Shown: positions 34,062 to 51,733 of the stretch, piece by piece
Layout of the letters: each line of letters opens with the position of its first letter
How positions within the stretch are numbered: position 1 is the first letter of the stretch
Assembly (NCBI GenBank): GCA_023231475.1
Contig: JALJEE010001766.1
Span: forward strand, 59,523-123,522
Length of the DNA: 64,000 nt
Direction of reading: 5' to 3'
From: Seison nebaliae
Taxonomy: Eukaryota; Rotifera; Pararotatoria; Seisonacea; Seisonidae
Program-made: the position numbers and the translations under genes
Notes under the pieces: generated by a model
Databases searched by the model: none
What the model saw: the letters and a program-made list of their open reading frames with translations, nothing else
What the model was told of the DNA's origin: nothing

Positions 34062-35090
34062 TTGTCGATTCAAAAGATAGAACTTGTTTCGGTTAAACGA
34101 AAATGGAATTTGATTCTGTCTAAAAATGTAGAATTGAAAAAACAATTCTCAATTGTCTCAATGTTGGAGTTATCCGAAGCAGTGTGCAATATCAATCACA
34201 AGATTATCGATAACATGTCAGAACAAAATCGTTTGACCAAAATGGTTAAATCGTAGTTGTATAATCGATCCAGAATAGGCATCTTTTCCCATTAGAAAGT
34301 TATCAAAAAAGAAATTTAAGAATGCTTTAACGGATATCCCCCATTAGGAAAGCTGAACAGTAAAAGTATCTCCAGAAATAATTCGAAGAAATTCAGGTTT
34401 CTTATGAAGAAAAGTTGTGTTATTTCATCTAATATCGATATCGGAGAGTTTAGACGTTTCTTTGAATCTACTATGTTCGATTCTAAATTGATTCATTCTC
34501 TTATTGATATTACCAAATCGTTTCTTCCTCTTTTATTTCTGACCGGTTACTGAAATACATATCGCAATATCAGGTATGAATCAGGTATAAGGCACATTGA
34601 GATGATGATGTATTTTTGTCTATGTAGAATCTCTAATCTAAGAAAATGTTCAGTGACTTGTGAGTCTTTTAGTTGATTATATCAATGAAATTCTTTTCGG
34701 CAAAGTGAATTTTACTTATTTGAGAATCTTTTCAATAACTCCTATCTACTAGGGCCATGGAAAATCCATTTCTGGGGTATCTTTTTTAGACATATTTCCT
34801 TTGCAAAAGGACTAATTAAGATTATTAAGGACAAATTTATTAAGAATTGTTACATAATAGTTTTCTCCTATTGCAGAGAGAGACCATCTTATTAAATTCT
34901 TCATTTCGACATGTCGAGTCTCAGATAGGAAGTTTCTCTTCTCTTTTTTGGACACTTCCAAAGACTTTGACCAGATTTCGATGGATCATGGTGTAATAAT
35001 ATTACGTAAATCTGGAATGCATGAGCATTCTCTACGTTTCATATGTGAAATTTTTACCAATACTTATGGTGTTATTCAGCATTAAGGGGA
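34062..35090 (+). pseudogene. possible decayed coding remnant
   Basis: Directly after the left repeat copy a frame reads IELVSVKRKWNLILSKNVEL and continues through SIVSMLELSEAV to a stop at 34254. Protein-like stretches with broken frames follow to about 35090 (for example KVNFTYLRIFS). No family is recognised. The helical, Leu-rich composition would suit an F-box or similar protein, but this is weak. Confidence 0.25.
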
Positions 35091-35127
35091 TTTGATTTAA
35101 AAAAAAAAATAAATTAAAAACCAACTT

Positions 35128-35340
35128 TTCTATACGATTTCAAAAGACAGTATAAAAAAATAAGAAATTTATTAAATATCGAATTAAGGAATTATTTCAC
35201 CGCTTAAAAATTTTCTTCTCCTCTTGTTTGAAAATTATAAGAACGCAGTTTTTTCTTTTACTGTTTTAAATATTTGAATTAACTGGTTCATTTAAAAAGC
35301 AATCTTTCAGGATTCCCAATCAATTTATTTATACCCAATA
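35128..35340. repeat. right copy of a diverged direct repeat
   Basis: Counterpart of 33878-34055 in the same orientation. It keeps the TTTTAAATATTTGAATTAAC block and ATACCCAATACAA near its right end. Consistent with an old tandem duplication of a promoter-plus-gene unit of which the second body has been lost. Confidence 0.5.
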
Positions 35341-36790
35341 CAAACGATGCTTAGAATTTCGGAAATTTTCTTTAATCAAAGATAAGATAATAATATTATA
35401 TAAAATTTAACATTGGATGATAATATATTATTATTATTATTATTTATCATCAATACACCATGTTAGAGTTGTGAAATAATTCTGATAACCTAAATATTCG
35501 GATAATTAAATTTTAGGACAATTGTGTGAATGAATTTTCATTTTTAATTCTCCCATTAATAGATGAAGCACTTAAGATAGTTATATGGAATCGATCCATC
35601 AATGTCATAAATTGTGATTTATCGTTACCTTAATCGGTATGGATCATTTATGTTGATAACTGACAAAATTACAAAACAAATAAGTCGAATTGTCTAATAA
35701 AATTGTATTTGAATTTATCATGAAAATTAAATTTTTCTTTCCAAATTTTGTTGATAATTTGCCTTATGGATTTTCATACAAAAATTAGAAGTGCACAAGG
35801 AGGAATAGTTGGATAATTAATAGTTTGAAATGGGTTTTAAATGGGTATGTCAATTCCAATGAACTTTAAAAGATTGAATGTAGGTATATAGTGGATGGTT
35901 CGTAAAGAAGCTATCTGTTTAAGGAGGCTAAATATAGATAAAATATTGTGTTCCTACTGAAAGAAAAAAAAGAGTGTTGTCTAAACAATTGGAAGGAGGA
36001 GAATTGGTGAAAATTACTTGCCACCGACTCCACATTCATTAATGAGGAGACTAAGGAGAGCAACCAAGGATCATCGATAATGCACAATTCGATTTTTGTT
36101 GAAAGCGCATGAATAACTTGTAAAATTGGACGGAATGGACGAAATATCTTCAACTTGCTAATGAGAAGGAGAATTGTGATTGTTAAATATAACTTGCTTC
36201 TCTGTCATCTATAGACGCGAACACCCGAACGATATTATGACAATGATATTTGTTAACGGAAATTTCGGAAGTTGTAATAATCGGAAAGGAATAAGTGCCT
36301 ACATATCGATGTATTTTGTGTTTATGGTGGAGAGGTTGGTGAAACAAAAGAAGAGAAGGGAGCAGATTGTTGAATTTATGATTCTTAATGGGAGGAATAT
36401 GCAAATAGAACAACCTTTCAAAACTTGTTACTAGATCAACAATTTTCACTGTCTGCGCTGGAATATGAATGATTATTTAATAGATTAACGAATATAACAA
36501 ATGTTACTCATAGTTTCTTCTGATTGCTACTTGAACTAGTGTTAATGAACATTTGCTTTCCTCTTTTCTCCCCCTACTAACAGTTACAGATAATAATAAT
36601 ATAAGATAATGTTAAAGTTCAGTTGAATGAAATTGTCGATCACTTCCGTTTCCATCATACCAAAACGGACGTCATCAATTTTGCATTTTCTTTTCTCTTA
36701 CGAAAAATCAATACATGCCATTCTCTACGTATCTATTCGCCGTTTCATTACGTTATGGCAGAAGACAAAAGTTTAAGAGAATATCTTTAT

Positions 36791-36825
36791 ATGTGTGCAT
36801 GTGTGTGTGTGTGTATACATGTGTT
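36791..36825. repeat. TG-rich microsatellite
   Basis: ATGTGTGCATGTGTGTGTGT followed by GTATACATGTG, in non-coding DNA. Confidence 0.8.
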
Positions 36826-38640
36826 CGTGGGGATTTTTTTAGTGTAAAAATTGAGGGTTAGGAAGACTTACATCGTGGGTTAACATGTAGACCGAATATG
36901 AATTGGGGTGGAAACTAAATCGACCAGTATATTCTCTATCAATCTCAAAAAACTTATGGAAAATCATTATGATGATGATTAATAATTGGTTTGATTCATG
37001 TATATTATTCTTATAATTCTTATCATTGTTGTTGTTGTTATTGTTGGACGATGTTGATGATAGTACAGTTGTTAATGTGTATATGAAAATAAATTATACA
37101 GTTTTTCCGATCTGATTCCAGATGTTATATGCTCACGAATCTGCATGATTATTTGAATGAGTCGTAAAGAACTAGATCAGGAACGTTCCTGAATATGTAC
37201 GTATATATGTTTTGGGATATATCAATGAGATGGTCGTCTAAATTAAATGGGAAAATAATCTATCATAAATATTAGGCAATGATGCTGATGAGCGCATGTA
37301 ATTGAATTACTTAAAATGATTTCCTAATAACGACCATATGGCCAAATTTCTTATGGGAATGATGATTCTTTTATCTTACTTTTCTGATTTAAAATTTATA
37401 ACCATCGATATTATCATGTCTTCCACTCATCATATCAATTCAATCTAATTTAATTCAATTGAGAAATTTAATTATATTGATATCATTTTTGAAAATTCCA
37501 AAAATGTTTTGTATTTTAAAATAAAATAATTTTTTTATGTTTTTCAATGGAATCTTCCACATTTTAATTTGATTGGAATGTCTTCATCGTTCTTTCTTCC
37601 ATTAAATTTTTTTTCTCATCAAAACATCATCCCATCCATGAAACAATATCAATAATTACTGATATGTATGTAACGTTCCCGAATTGTCAAATGTGATATT
37701 TGGAGGAGAAACTATTTTTAAAGGAATTCATATTGGTGAGGTGGAATCAGTTTCTTGGAAAATTGACAATTGAGAATTGAGGATAATTAATTTGGAAGAA
37801 GAAATTGAATGGACAGAAGGAAATAGATGTGTCAATTCGTAAAATTGGGTATTTTTGGGGGTCTGTAAATTTGGCAGATACGAATAAAGATTAAGATTAG
37901 TGAGATAAATAAAGATGTTAGAACAATAGAAATGAATTAGAAAATTGCACTATCGTTTTGAAGATGAATTTTTGGTAGGAATCGAAGTCGGATGACGGAG
38001 AATCATGAATTGAATTGGGAAAAATACACGTTTTGGATAATTCTTCTTTTATTCTTTTCCTTTTTCATTCAATATTCTGATTGCGTAATGAGATCAATTA
38101 TGTTTTATTATGCTTCCGTGTTATACTTCGCACTTCATTTTTTCCTTTCTTGCTTACTGATGAGCATGCTTGCAATCTTCCAAGTCGCTTTGCTATTTGC
38201 TTCACTCATATTGTCTTCGGCAAAATTCTATTCGGTTATTCCTCATCATGTTGACACGATGAAAATGTGAATTCTAATCAAATATATTATCATCCACAAT
38301 CATTTTATCCATTGATTGTTTCGATTAAATCTCTCTCAAACTTTAGGAGAGACATTTCGATTATAATCAGACGAGGAATTATTCTTACAAATAATATAAT
38401 TAAATGGAAGTAATAGAATTTGGTCTTTGAGGACAGAAGATGATTTTCCAATTGCGTCCTACACGTATCAGATATATATACATATCGTTCAATTTAAAGG
38501 GGAAAATAGTCGATTGAACAGAAAGGACTAATGAAAGAATTAGAAGATGTCCTCTATCTCCCCAGTACTTCCGCGAATTCTCCTCTCATATATTCCATTT
38601 GTGCTTGAATATAAAACTACTTTTCATATATTTCCACTTA

Positions 38641-38684
38641 CTACCATCACCACCACTACCACCACTACCACTACTACTATTACC
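38641..38684. repeat. ACC/ACT trinucleotide repeat
   Basis: CCACCACTA-type triplets, about 14 units, imperfect. Confidence 0.8.
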
Positions 38685-39480
38685 CATTACTGATATTTTC
38701 CCCCTATGTTACGATCGGTCCGTCTAATCACTACGTGTATGATTTTTTGTATGTGCATCTTTTTTACGTGTGCTGAAGTATTATCATTTAATAATTTTGA
38801 TAATATTATTAATCTTTATGGACAGCACACTACTGTTCTCAACTACAAATTGCAATATCTATTATTTGAGTTCCATAACGATTTTTCTATTAAAATAATG
38901 AATTTCGTTATACCTCCGCATATGTTATCACCTACTTCCAATATTAAATTTTTATTTGAATTTCAACAATTTCTTCAATTCCTTACATCTATCATCAAGA
39001 CAACAGTTATCGCTGTCATCCGTAATAACAGATTAGTTATCCATCTCGTCCATACACTTCTCCTTCAAACTTCCTCCAATAATTAATTGGCTGAAAATGG
39101 AAAAAAGGAATTCTCCTCGAATATATGATAAATCGATTTAAATGAACATTTTCCTCACCGAATTGTTCATGATGACGACTAATCTAGCAGATGATGGGAA
39201 ACCAACTAACGAATAAATAACTGTAAGTTTAAAAAAAATTGAATCTACTTATTTAATTGTTTGTCGAGACGATATATTTTGAAGTTTTTTTTTATATCGC
39301 TCCAACTCAAGTAGGCAACAGAAGAAGATTAGAATTAATGTGAGAATTTTATATTCTTTCTTTTATTATTCACAAATGGATTACATTGCCAAAGGTTATT
39401 TAAATAACAAAGTAGAAATTTATCTACTTATTTCCTCTACTATTTTTTGCATAACTAAATTGTATTCAATGTAATTCATT

Positions 39481-39516
39481 ACATCATCATCACCATCATC
39501 ATCATCAACATCATCA
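39481..39516. repeat. ATC trinucleotide repeat
   Basis: About eleven CAT/ATC triplets with CACC and CAAC interruptions. Confidence 0.8.
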
Positions 39517-40833
39517 GTTTCGTCTTCAATTTATTTGATGTGCATTTCTTTTCCATATACATCAAATTTTATTCATTATTATATCGTTTGATTTTCAAGT
39601 GGAAGCAGTTGGTAAAAACGAAAAGAAAAGCAATCGAACTAATCGGTTGACCTTTTCATTTGAGAGAGGATGTGCAATTCTCATTCATTCCATTATCTTA
39701 TTTCGGTTCTGCGAAGAATTCTCTCCTTAATTCAATATGTCATATTTTCATTATTCATTCCCTAATAAATTGAATGTTGACGATATTCAATGAATCATTC
39801 GAGATAGATAAAAGAGATAAACTTCTATTGGATATTCGAATAATTGTCGAATAAAATGATGATAATTATCGATAGTTCAGATTCCCGATAATTCCACTTA
39901 CCATCATTGTTAGTGAATGATGGTAAGTTTCGTGCTGAGTAATTTCCAATCAATATTTAGACAATTGTGAAATTGATGAATTTCCTTATTTCCAAACGAA
40001 TTGTCCTAACCTGATAGTAGAGTTATTGATTAGAATTGGTAATATGCAAGTAACAACGTCGTTCATTATGGAATCGATGGAAAAAGAGGAGTAATTCTTG
40101 CTTAATTGCATGAATGATCGACTAACAAGTAAATCGGATAACTTGATTAGTGAAGAGTTACCACATTTTTCTATCTCTTGAAAACCATTAAGACTTGGGA
40201 ATAATGGAAAGTGCAAGTAGTGTTATATATAGTTTTCTCATATTCTGATTCATTTCCAAGCATATGAGCACAATTCTTAATGGTTCTAATCGTGTATGGT
40301 ATGCGTTTTATAGTAAGTCTAATAATTGCCAACTTATTTATTATTTTCTCATCGTGTCTACATTCCCGCATAAACAACGACATATCACTTGTATGACTTG
40401 CATAATATTAATGTAATAAATTAATAATAATTTTTTCTTCATAAATCTTTCCTTTTGTCGATTATTCGATAGTAAGTACAATTCTGGCACAACAACAGAA
40501 AAATATGACAAACAATTCATGAATGTTCTATGTACTGTTAAAATGAATTTTCTTCTTCGTGCACATTTGTTCGTGGGAAGATTTCGACTAAAAAGAAGAT
40601 TCTTTCTCAATATCTTTCTTTTAAGAGAGAAAACAGAAGAATAGTTTTTTAAGTATCCTTCTTAACGGATGTCGATATGGAATTAATCTATTTCATTGTT
40701 TTGTCATTTTTGAGAAAGTTGATGAAACTATTCCTCTTTTTCTCGTCTCTCCCCTCAGACTTCATGAGAATATTATCCATGATTTCCGCTTCGAGCAAAT
40801 TGGAGAAATATTAATCGTATTCGATGAGATAAT

Positions 40834-45230
<4,397 letters not shown>

Positions 45231-45565
45231 ATTTTTTATTTTTTCGATAAAATTTTTTAATTTTATGTAAATTTTTTATAAAATTCTCTACAACTTTTCC
45301 TTCCTCCTTTCCTTCAAATTTGTTGATATAAAATTTTCTTATTCACACAATAATTAACATGTAGCTACTAGAAGACGAATGGTTCTGATATGTAGAAATA
45401 TTTCACAGTTTCCATCATCTTCTGCTGACATCGACATAAAACATCACTCCAGTCTTTGTAGAAAATTGAATAGAACAATTGTTATTAATTTTAAATAAAT
45501 TTTTTCTTCTAGAAAAAATCTAAATTGAAGCTCCACCAAACACTTATCGTTACACGTCGAACAAA
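45231..45565. other. intergenic, 335 bp
   Basis: TRPC 3' UTR and promoter/5' UTR of the peroxiredoxin gene. No specific element identified. Confidence 0.4.
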
Positions 45566-46734
45566 ATGAAATTTATAGTTCTATTGTTGTTAATTGGTCT
45601 TTGTGGCAGCATTCTTTGCGATTGTCCATGTGGCAAGAAAGACAAAGATTGTTCTTGCAAAGATAAGAAACCATCGGATGAATGTAAGGACAAGAAAGAT
45701 TGTGCCAATATAAAAAAAGACGAAAATTTTCCTTGTGACAAAGACTGTCCGTGCAAAGATAAGAAATGTTCGTGTAAAGATAAAGAATGTCCATGCAAAG
45801 ACAATGAATGTCCCTGCAAAGATAAGAAATGTCCATGCAAAGATAAGAAATGTCCATGCAAAGATAAAGAATGTCCATGCAAAGATAAAGAATGTCCATG
45901 CAAAGATAAAGAATGTCCATTTAAGCAGCAATTAACTTGCTCTAATTGTCAAAAAGCTTTCGGTTATTATAAATTTTTCCTATTTTCTAATTAATTGATT
46001 TCTAATTAGTTCAGAAATCGGCACCGGATTTTAAGGCGACCGCTGTAATCGGTAATGAATTCAAAGATATTCAATTATCAGATTATTTCGGAAAATATAT
46101 TGTCCTATTCTTCTATCCATTAGACTTGTTCGACATTTTCTTCCTATTAATTAATTTTATCATCTAATTTTTTAGCACATTCGTTTGTCCAACAGAAATC
46201 ATTGCATTTAATGATCATGTGGAAGAATTCGAAAAGATTAATACTCAACTATTGGCTGTATCAGTAGATTCTCATTTTTCACATCTCACATGGTTTCGAA
46301 TTTATTTGATGGAAGTTAATGAAAAGAATTCCTTTTAGGACGTCTGTTCCCAGATCGAAGGGAGGTTTGGGTCCAATGAAAATCCCATTGATCAGTGACC
46401 TCACTCATCAAATTTCCAAGAATTATGGTGTTTATTTAGAAGAGGCTGGTCATTCTCTAAGGTTTCATTTTTTTATTTGAAATCATTTTCATCATTTTTT
46501 AGAGGATTATTTATCATCGATCCAAAAGGAATTATTCGTCAAATCACCATCAATGATTTACCAGTTGGACGGTCGGTCGATGAAACTAAACGACTAGTAC
46601 AAGCATTCCAGTTTACTGATGAGAATGGTGAAGTTTGTCCAATCGATTGGAATCCAGGAAAGGATACAATTATTCCATCACCGGAATTAAAACTAAAATA
46701 TTTTGAGAAGCATGGACAAAAGAAGGAATTATAA
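45566..46734 (+). CDS. PRDX4: ER/secretory 2-Cys peroxiredoxin (PRDX4-like) with Cys/Lys heptad-repeat domain
   Basis: Five exons (45566-45962, 46010-46127, 46176-46292, 46339-46461, 46503-46734) with introns of 41-48 nt give 328 residues. A signal peptide ([18 protein letters not shown]) leads into about 110 residues dominated by Cys, Lys and Asp, including eight tandem CPCKDKK/E heptads. The first splice joins NCQKAF to [13 protein letters not shown], entering a complete Prx4 domain. That domain has the peroxidatic Cys in FTFVCPTE, the resolving Cys in GEVCPIDW, and the GGLGPM and YF motifs typical of oxidation-sensitive Prxs. The end KKEL resembles an ER-retrieval signal but is not canonical. 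Prx4 reduces peroxide in the ER and feeds disulfides to PDI. The repeat domain is not part of any Prx4 I know and looks metallothionein-like. Confidence 0.93.
45746..45913 (+). repeat. coding 21-bp tandem repeat (8 units) in peroxiredoxin N-terminus
   Basis: Eight in-frame 21-bp units such as TGTCCATGCAAAGATAAGAA(A), each encoding C-(P/S)-C-K-D-(K/N)-(K/E). The last six are nearly identical in DNA, implying recent unit duplication. The first two are more diverged. Confidence 0.92.
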
Positions 46735-47644
46735 TCTGATTAGCTTATTTAGATTTGTGTTCTTTTTATTTAAAAATTCATTTACGACATTTCTATCCTG
46801 ATTTTAATTATAATAGTGGAATAAATTTATGAAAAACAAACTAAAGGAAAATAACATATTCTTATTCGAAAATAAAATATATACATTCTAAAGTAATCTA
46901 ACTCTATATTATAGAAGGAAAAAAAAATTTCATTTATTACACACCAAAGAGACTTTTACCAAATTTTTAAATTCTTATTGAGAATGAAATTTGTTATTAC
47001 AAAAACAGCACGTGATTTAAATTATTAATAAATGTATTAGACATAAATCATATTGGAAAAATAATGATTTTGCAGCAATTGTAACTAAATTTTACGAAAT
47101 GTCATATTCATCAATTAGTTTATTTAAAATTCCAGAAAAATTAGTATAATAATAAGTAATTCTGCTAATATTTACCTGTTCAATTACATTAATATATTCC
47201 CATTAATAAACGACCATCCATTAATCATGAAGTTGACTGTAAATAAAACTCTACACTAAAATAAAAGAGTCGAAATAATTTTCCATAATAATTATGCACT
47301 TTCCCACAATTCAAATAATGTAGTATGATAACTGTTCTAATTAACTAACGATGCTCAGTTTTTTCAACGATAACTCCAAAAGTCCAATAATTATTTAGAA
47401 TAAACGTGGTTAATAATTAAAGAAAAATTATGTGATATATATAATTATTTAACGTAATATATTCTAGAAATGCACAAAATTCAGTAGTGAATTGGTAAGA
47501 TGAAATTCGTAAATACAAGGAGTAAGTTTAGAAGTGGGAAAATGTTGAAAGCTTCCCAAAAGAAATAAAGAAGTAGATTAATGGGATATCAATATTAAAA
47601 TTGTAGCTTCCAAAATCTTTTACGAGGGAGTTTAATGAAAGAAA
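46735..47644. other. intergenic, 910 bp
   Basis: Very AT-rich with no frame or structured element recognised. Contains the peroxiredoxin 3' UTR at left and the WDR5 promoter at right. Confidence 0.45.
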
Positions 47645-48995
<1,351 letters not shown>

Positions 48996-49131
48996 ATAAT
49001 ATTTTGGGAGAATTCTATTTTTACTATTTTTCTCGTAACTCCTTCGGGATTCTCATGTGATTTGTATAAATTTCGAAAAAATTTCTTATCGAATAAAAGT
49101 TTCTTTCGAATTTGAAAAACGAAGAAAAAAA

Positions 49132-51733
49132 ATGCTAAATAAAATTATCGTACTTATTTGTCTCCTATTTCCATTATCTGACTCTCATGAGATGGTTGAA
49201 TTGTATGATAAATTATCTCAATATTCATTAGTTAACTTTCCGTCAGGATGATTCAAATTAAACTGTCTTCTGTCTAGTATTCCACGAGAGATGATTATTG
49301 TGATAATTGTACGTCTCATTGTCTGAAGGAGAACGATGAGAATAATTTATGTTATTGTCATCATGATCTAATTGTGAACGAATGTCCAATTCAAAAGGAT
49401 TACCATCAAAACGGTTTTCTTTTTTTGGAAAACTATTTTATAAATATTTTTCTAGACATCTTCTACAACCAATGGAGTGATTGGTCTCAATGTTCTCATG
49501 ATTGTGGTGGTGGAGTGACCACACGTTATCGTTCTGTTTGTTTATCTCAAAAAGAAGACAAATGTCTCCAACCGAAAATCGAAATTTGTCAAACAATAAA
49601 TTATCAGAATTTCAATGGAATCCAATTATCCGATTTACTTCAAAGTAAGAAATGTAATACTATTCAATGTACAAGTTGAAAATTTTATTAAATTTTTAAA
49701 GAACTTCATCTCTTTCAGCTTATAGCGAATGGAGTGAATGGAGTGATTGTTCTACGAAGAATGTTTGTGGAGAAGGAGAAAAAAGAAGAACAATCGAATG
49801 TTTCGGTTCTAAATGTCACAAGTCGATTTGGAGAGAAAAACGATCTTGTTCCACAATTTCTTGTGATTTCAGTTTCGATAAATTTCATCGAATCTTCAAA
49901 ATCACTTTCTTTAGCTCATCTTTTCTTAGAATCCACAAATAAGTCACATGGAGGACGAGTCGTAGCTGAGAATTTAGTGGAGTCCCCAAAAGAATCATTT
50001 AACGGGAAACGATATATTTGTCGTACAACTGAAGAGATTGATAACGAAATTTCGAAATTTCTTTGTAGGAAATATTTTAATTCGGAAAAATTTTTAAGTT
50101 TCACTTTTCATCATTTGATTATTTCATCTTTTATAGTTGGTAATGGTGAGAAGAAGAAAAATGAAAAAATTATAAAATTTACACAATTCTCCTCACTCAA
50201 TTTTTATCCGTTGACGAATCTACATTCCGATTGGAATGACGATGAATTTCAATGTGAATCAATATTAGAAGTCGCTTGTTCTATTGATGGGGAGTGGTCT
50301 AGTTGGGAAGAATGGTCTTCATGTAGTGTCAGTTGTGGAGAAGGTACAAAGAAACGCAGTCGAAAATGTGAAAATAAAATAAACGAAGGAAATGATTGTC
50401 CAGGTGACGATATCGAAGTACTGCCATGTTCAGCTAAGAGATGTGGATGTTAATATTCTTTTTTCAATTTATCGATCAAATTTTTTAAAATAATTCTAAC
50501 TATTGAAGATGAACGTAGTTGTAGTCATATTTATGATATGAAAAATGGTGAAATGAAATCGGGAGAATATTATATCGATCCGAATAAAACGAATGAAAAG
50601 TTCCTAGTTTATTGTCAAACGGAAGACGATGATGCCAAAACGATAATTAGTTAATATACTCAAACTATTTGATTTTAGGAAAATATCCCTGGAAAAATTT
50701 AGAAATTTTTTTCAACTACGCTAATTAGATGGATTTCAGTCGTTATTTTTCGGGTAAAAATTGATGAATTTTGCTCGTTTTTTTTTTAATATATATCTTT
50801 TCATCGAGCTGAATCCAATGGTTTAAAAAAAAACATCATTTTTGATGTATTATTATGAGAGCAAGAACTGTGAACAAATTGAAAATAAAGAGAAAAAATA
50901 AAATTTTTTGAACCATATTTCCATCAATTATTAACACTAATCTATATCTAATTTTCTATGTTAAGATATTTTTTGAAACTTCAGAAAAAATTCTATCTAA
51001 CTTTGTCAAAACTATCTTCCTACGTATTTTATATCCATCTTATTTACGTTGTTGAAAAAAATTTCTAAATTTTTCAGAGATACTTTCTTACAATCAAACT
51101 ATTTTTTTTAAAATTGATTTTTTTATTCATCTCTAGAACATAATAATGAGGAGAATGTTTTCATTAACGATTTCCAAACGACGACAATCAATTATCTCAC
51201 TTACAATATTAGTCAGGAACAAATTCTCCAAATAATTGAAGTTCGATATTAGAGTAATTATCGATTGAATTATTTATATTAAAGTTATCGTCCCAATGTC
51301 GACAACATCTCCAATGGAAATGTATGAATTCAATGATTCATTCACCAGAATTTTATGCAGCTAACGCGTTTTCATTTAAGTACTTCTTTTTTAACTCTAA
51401 TTTCTGGTGTGTAGAAAACGTTTAACTTTCGACGAGAAATATTATGTTTCGTGGAGCAATCGTGTTAGAGAGAAGAAAGGATATTTCGGTCGAGTTCCAT
51501 CCAATGCGGAAAGTTGCGAATGTGGATTATTAGGAACTTGTTATAATCGGACGACATTGTGTAATTGCGACAATAAATTGGATGGTTGGCAGATGGATGA
51601 AGGATATATTGTTAATAAGAATGATCTACCGATAACTTCCTTCAATATTATTGGGAGGAGAATGAGTAAGGAGCAACAAGAAGGTTATTGGACCATCGGT
51701 CATTTGGAATGTAACGGAATTGAAGAATTTTAA
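49132..51733 (+). CDS. secreted TSP1-repeat protein with neurexin-IV/CNTNAP-like fibrinogen fold
   Basis: Multi-exon gene. A signal peptide (MLNKIIVLICLLFPLSDS) precedes a Cys-rich segment (YCDNCTSHCLKENDEN). Three thrombospondin-1 repeats follow: NQWSDWSQCSHDCGGGVTTR, SEWSEWSDCSTKNVCGEGEK and SSWEEWSSCSVSCGEGTKKR. Next is a fibrinogen-type start (SCSHIYDMKNGEMKSGEYYI, then FLVYCQTEDDD), a 487-nt intron (50650-51136), and INYLTYNISQEQI. The last exon, past a 35-nt intron (51380-51414), contains GYFGRVPSNAESCECGLLGT, LCNCDNKLDGWQMDEGYIV and LPITSF. The last exon matches the fibrinogen-like module of CNTNAP/neurexin IV (KCACGIERNC, YCNCDADYKQWRKDAGFL, LPVSQV). No membrane helix is seen, so it is probably extracellular matrix or a secreted guidance/adhesion factor. 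The second repeat lies in a frame that I could not splice cleanly to the third. Confidence 0.75.

Larger units (their letters stand above)
32747..40833. other. 8-kb gene-poor region between divergent ankyrin-protein and TRPC genes
   Basis: Both flanking genes point outward. No frame above about 130 codons occurs, and none has convincing domains. Contents that can be named are a diverged direct repeat with a decayed coding remnant (33878-35340) and three simple repeats. The right end should include the TRPC promoter and 5' UTR. The rest shows nothing I can support. Confidence 0.5.

Noticed and set aside
33878-35340. LTR element bounded by the two direct repeats
   Set aside because: The repeats are short and diverged. 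No TG...CA ends, primer-binding site, polypurine tract or gag/pol-like sequence is seen between them.
36180-36449. Overlapping 84-88 codon frames on both strands
   Set aside because: Mutual shadows with no protein features. At most one could be real, and neither is supported.
37992-38270. 92-codon hydrophobic plus-strand frame that could be a membrane protein
   Set aside because: T-rich DNA yields hydrophobic frames by chance. There is no splice continuity, homologous motif or start context to support it.
38706-39086. 126-codon frame with a signal-peptide-like start
   Set aside because: No recognisable domain, biased T-rich composition, and isolated in the gene-poor region. Kept only as a possibility.
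45746-45913. CRISPR-like array because of regular 21-bp units
   Set aside because: There are no unique spacers, the units are contiguous and coding, and the genome is eukaryotic.
45550-45931. Long antisense frames opposite the peroxiredoxin repeat
   Set aside because: They are frame shadows of the 21-bp coding repeat, whose sense frame has the signal peptide and splices into the Prx domain.
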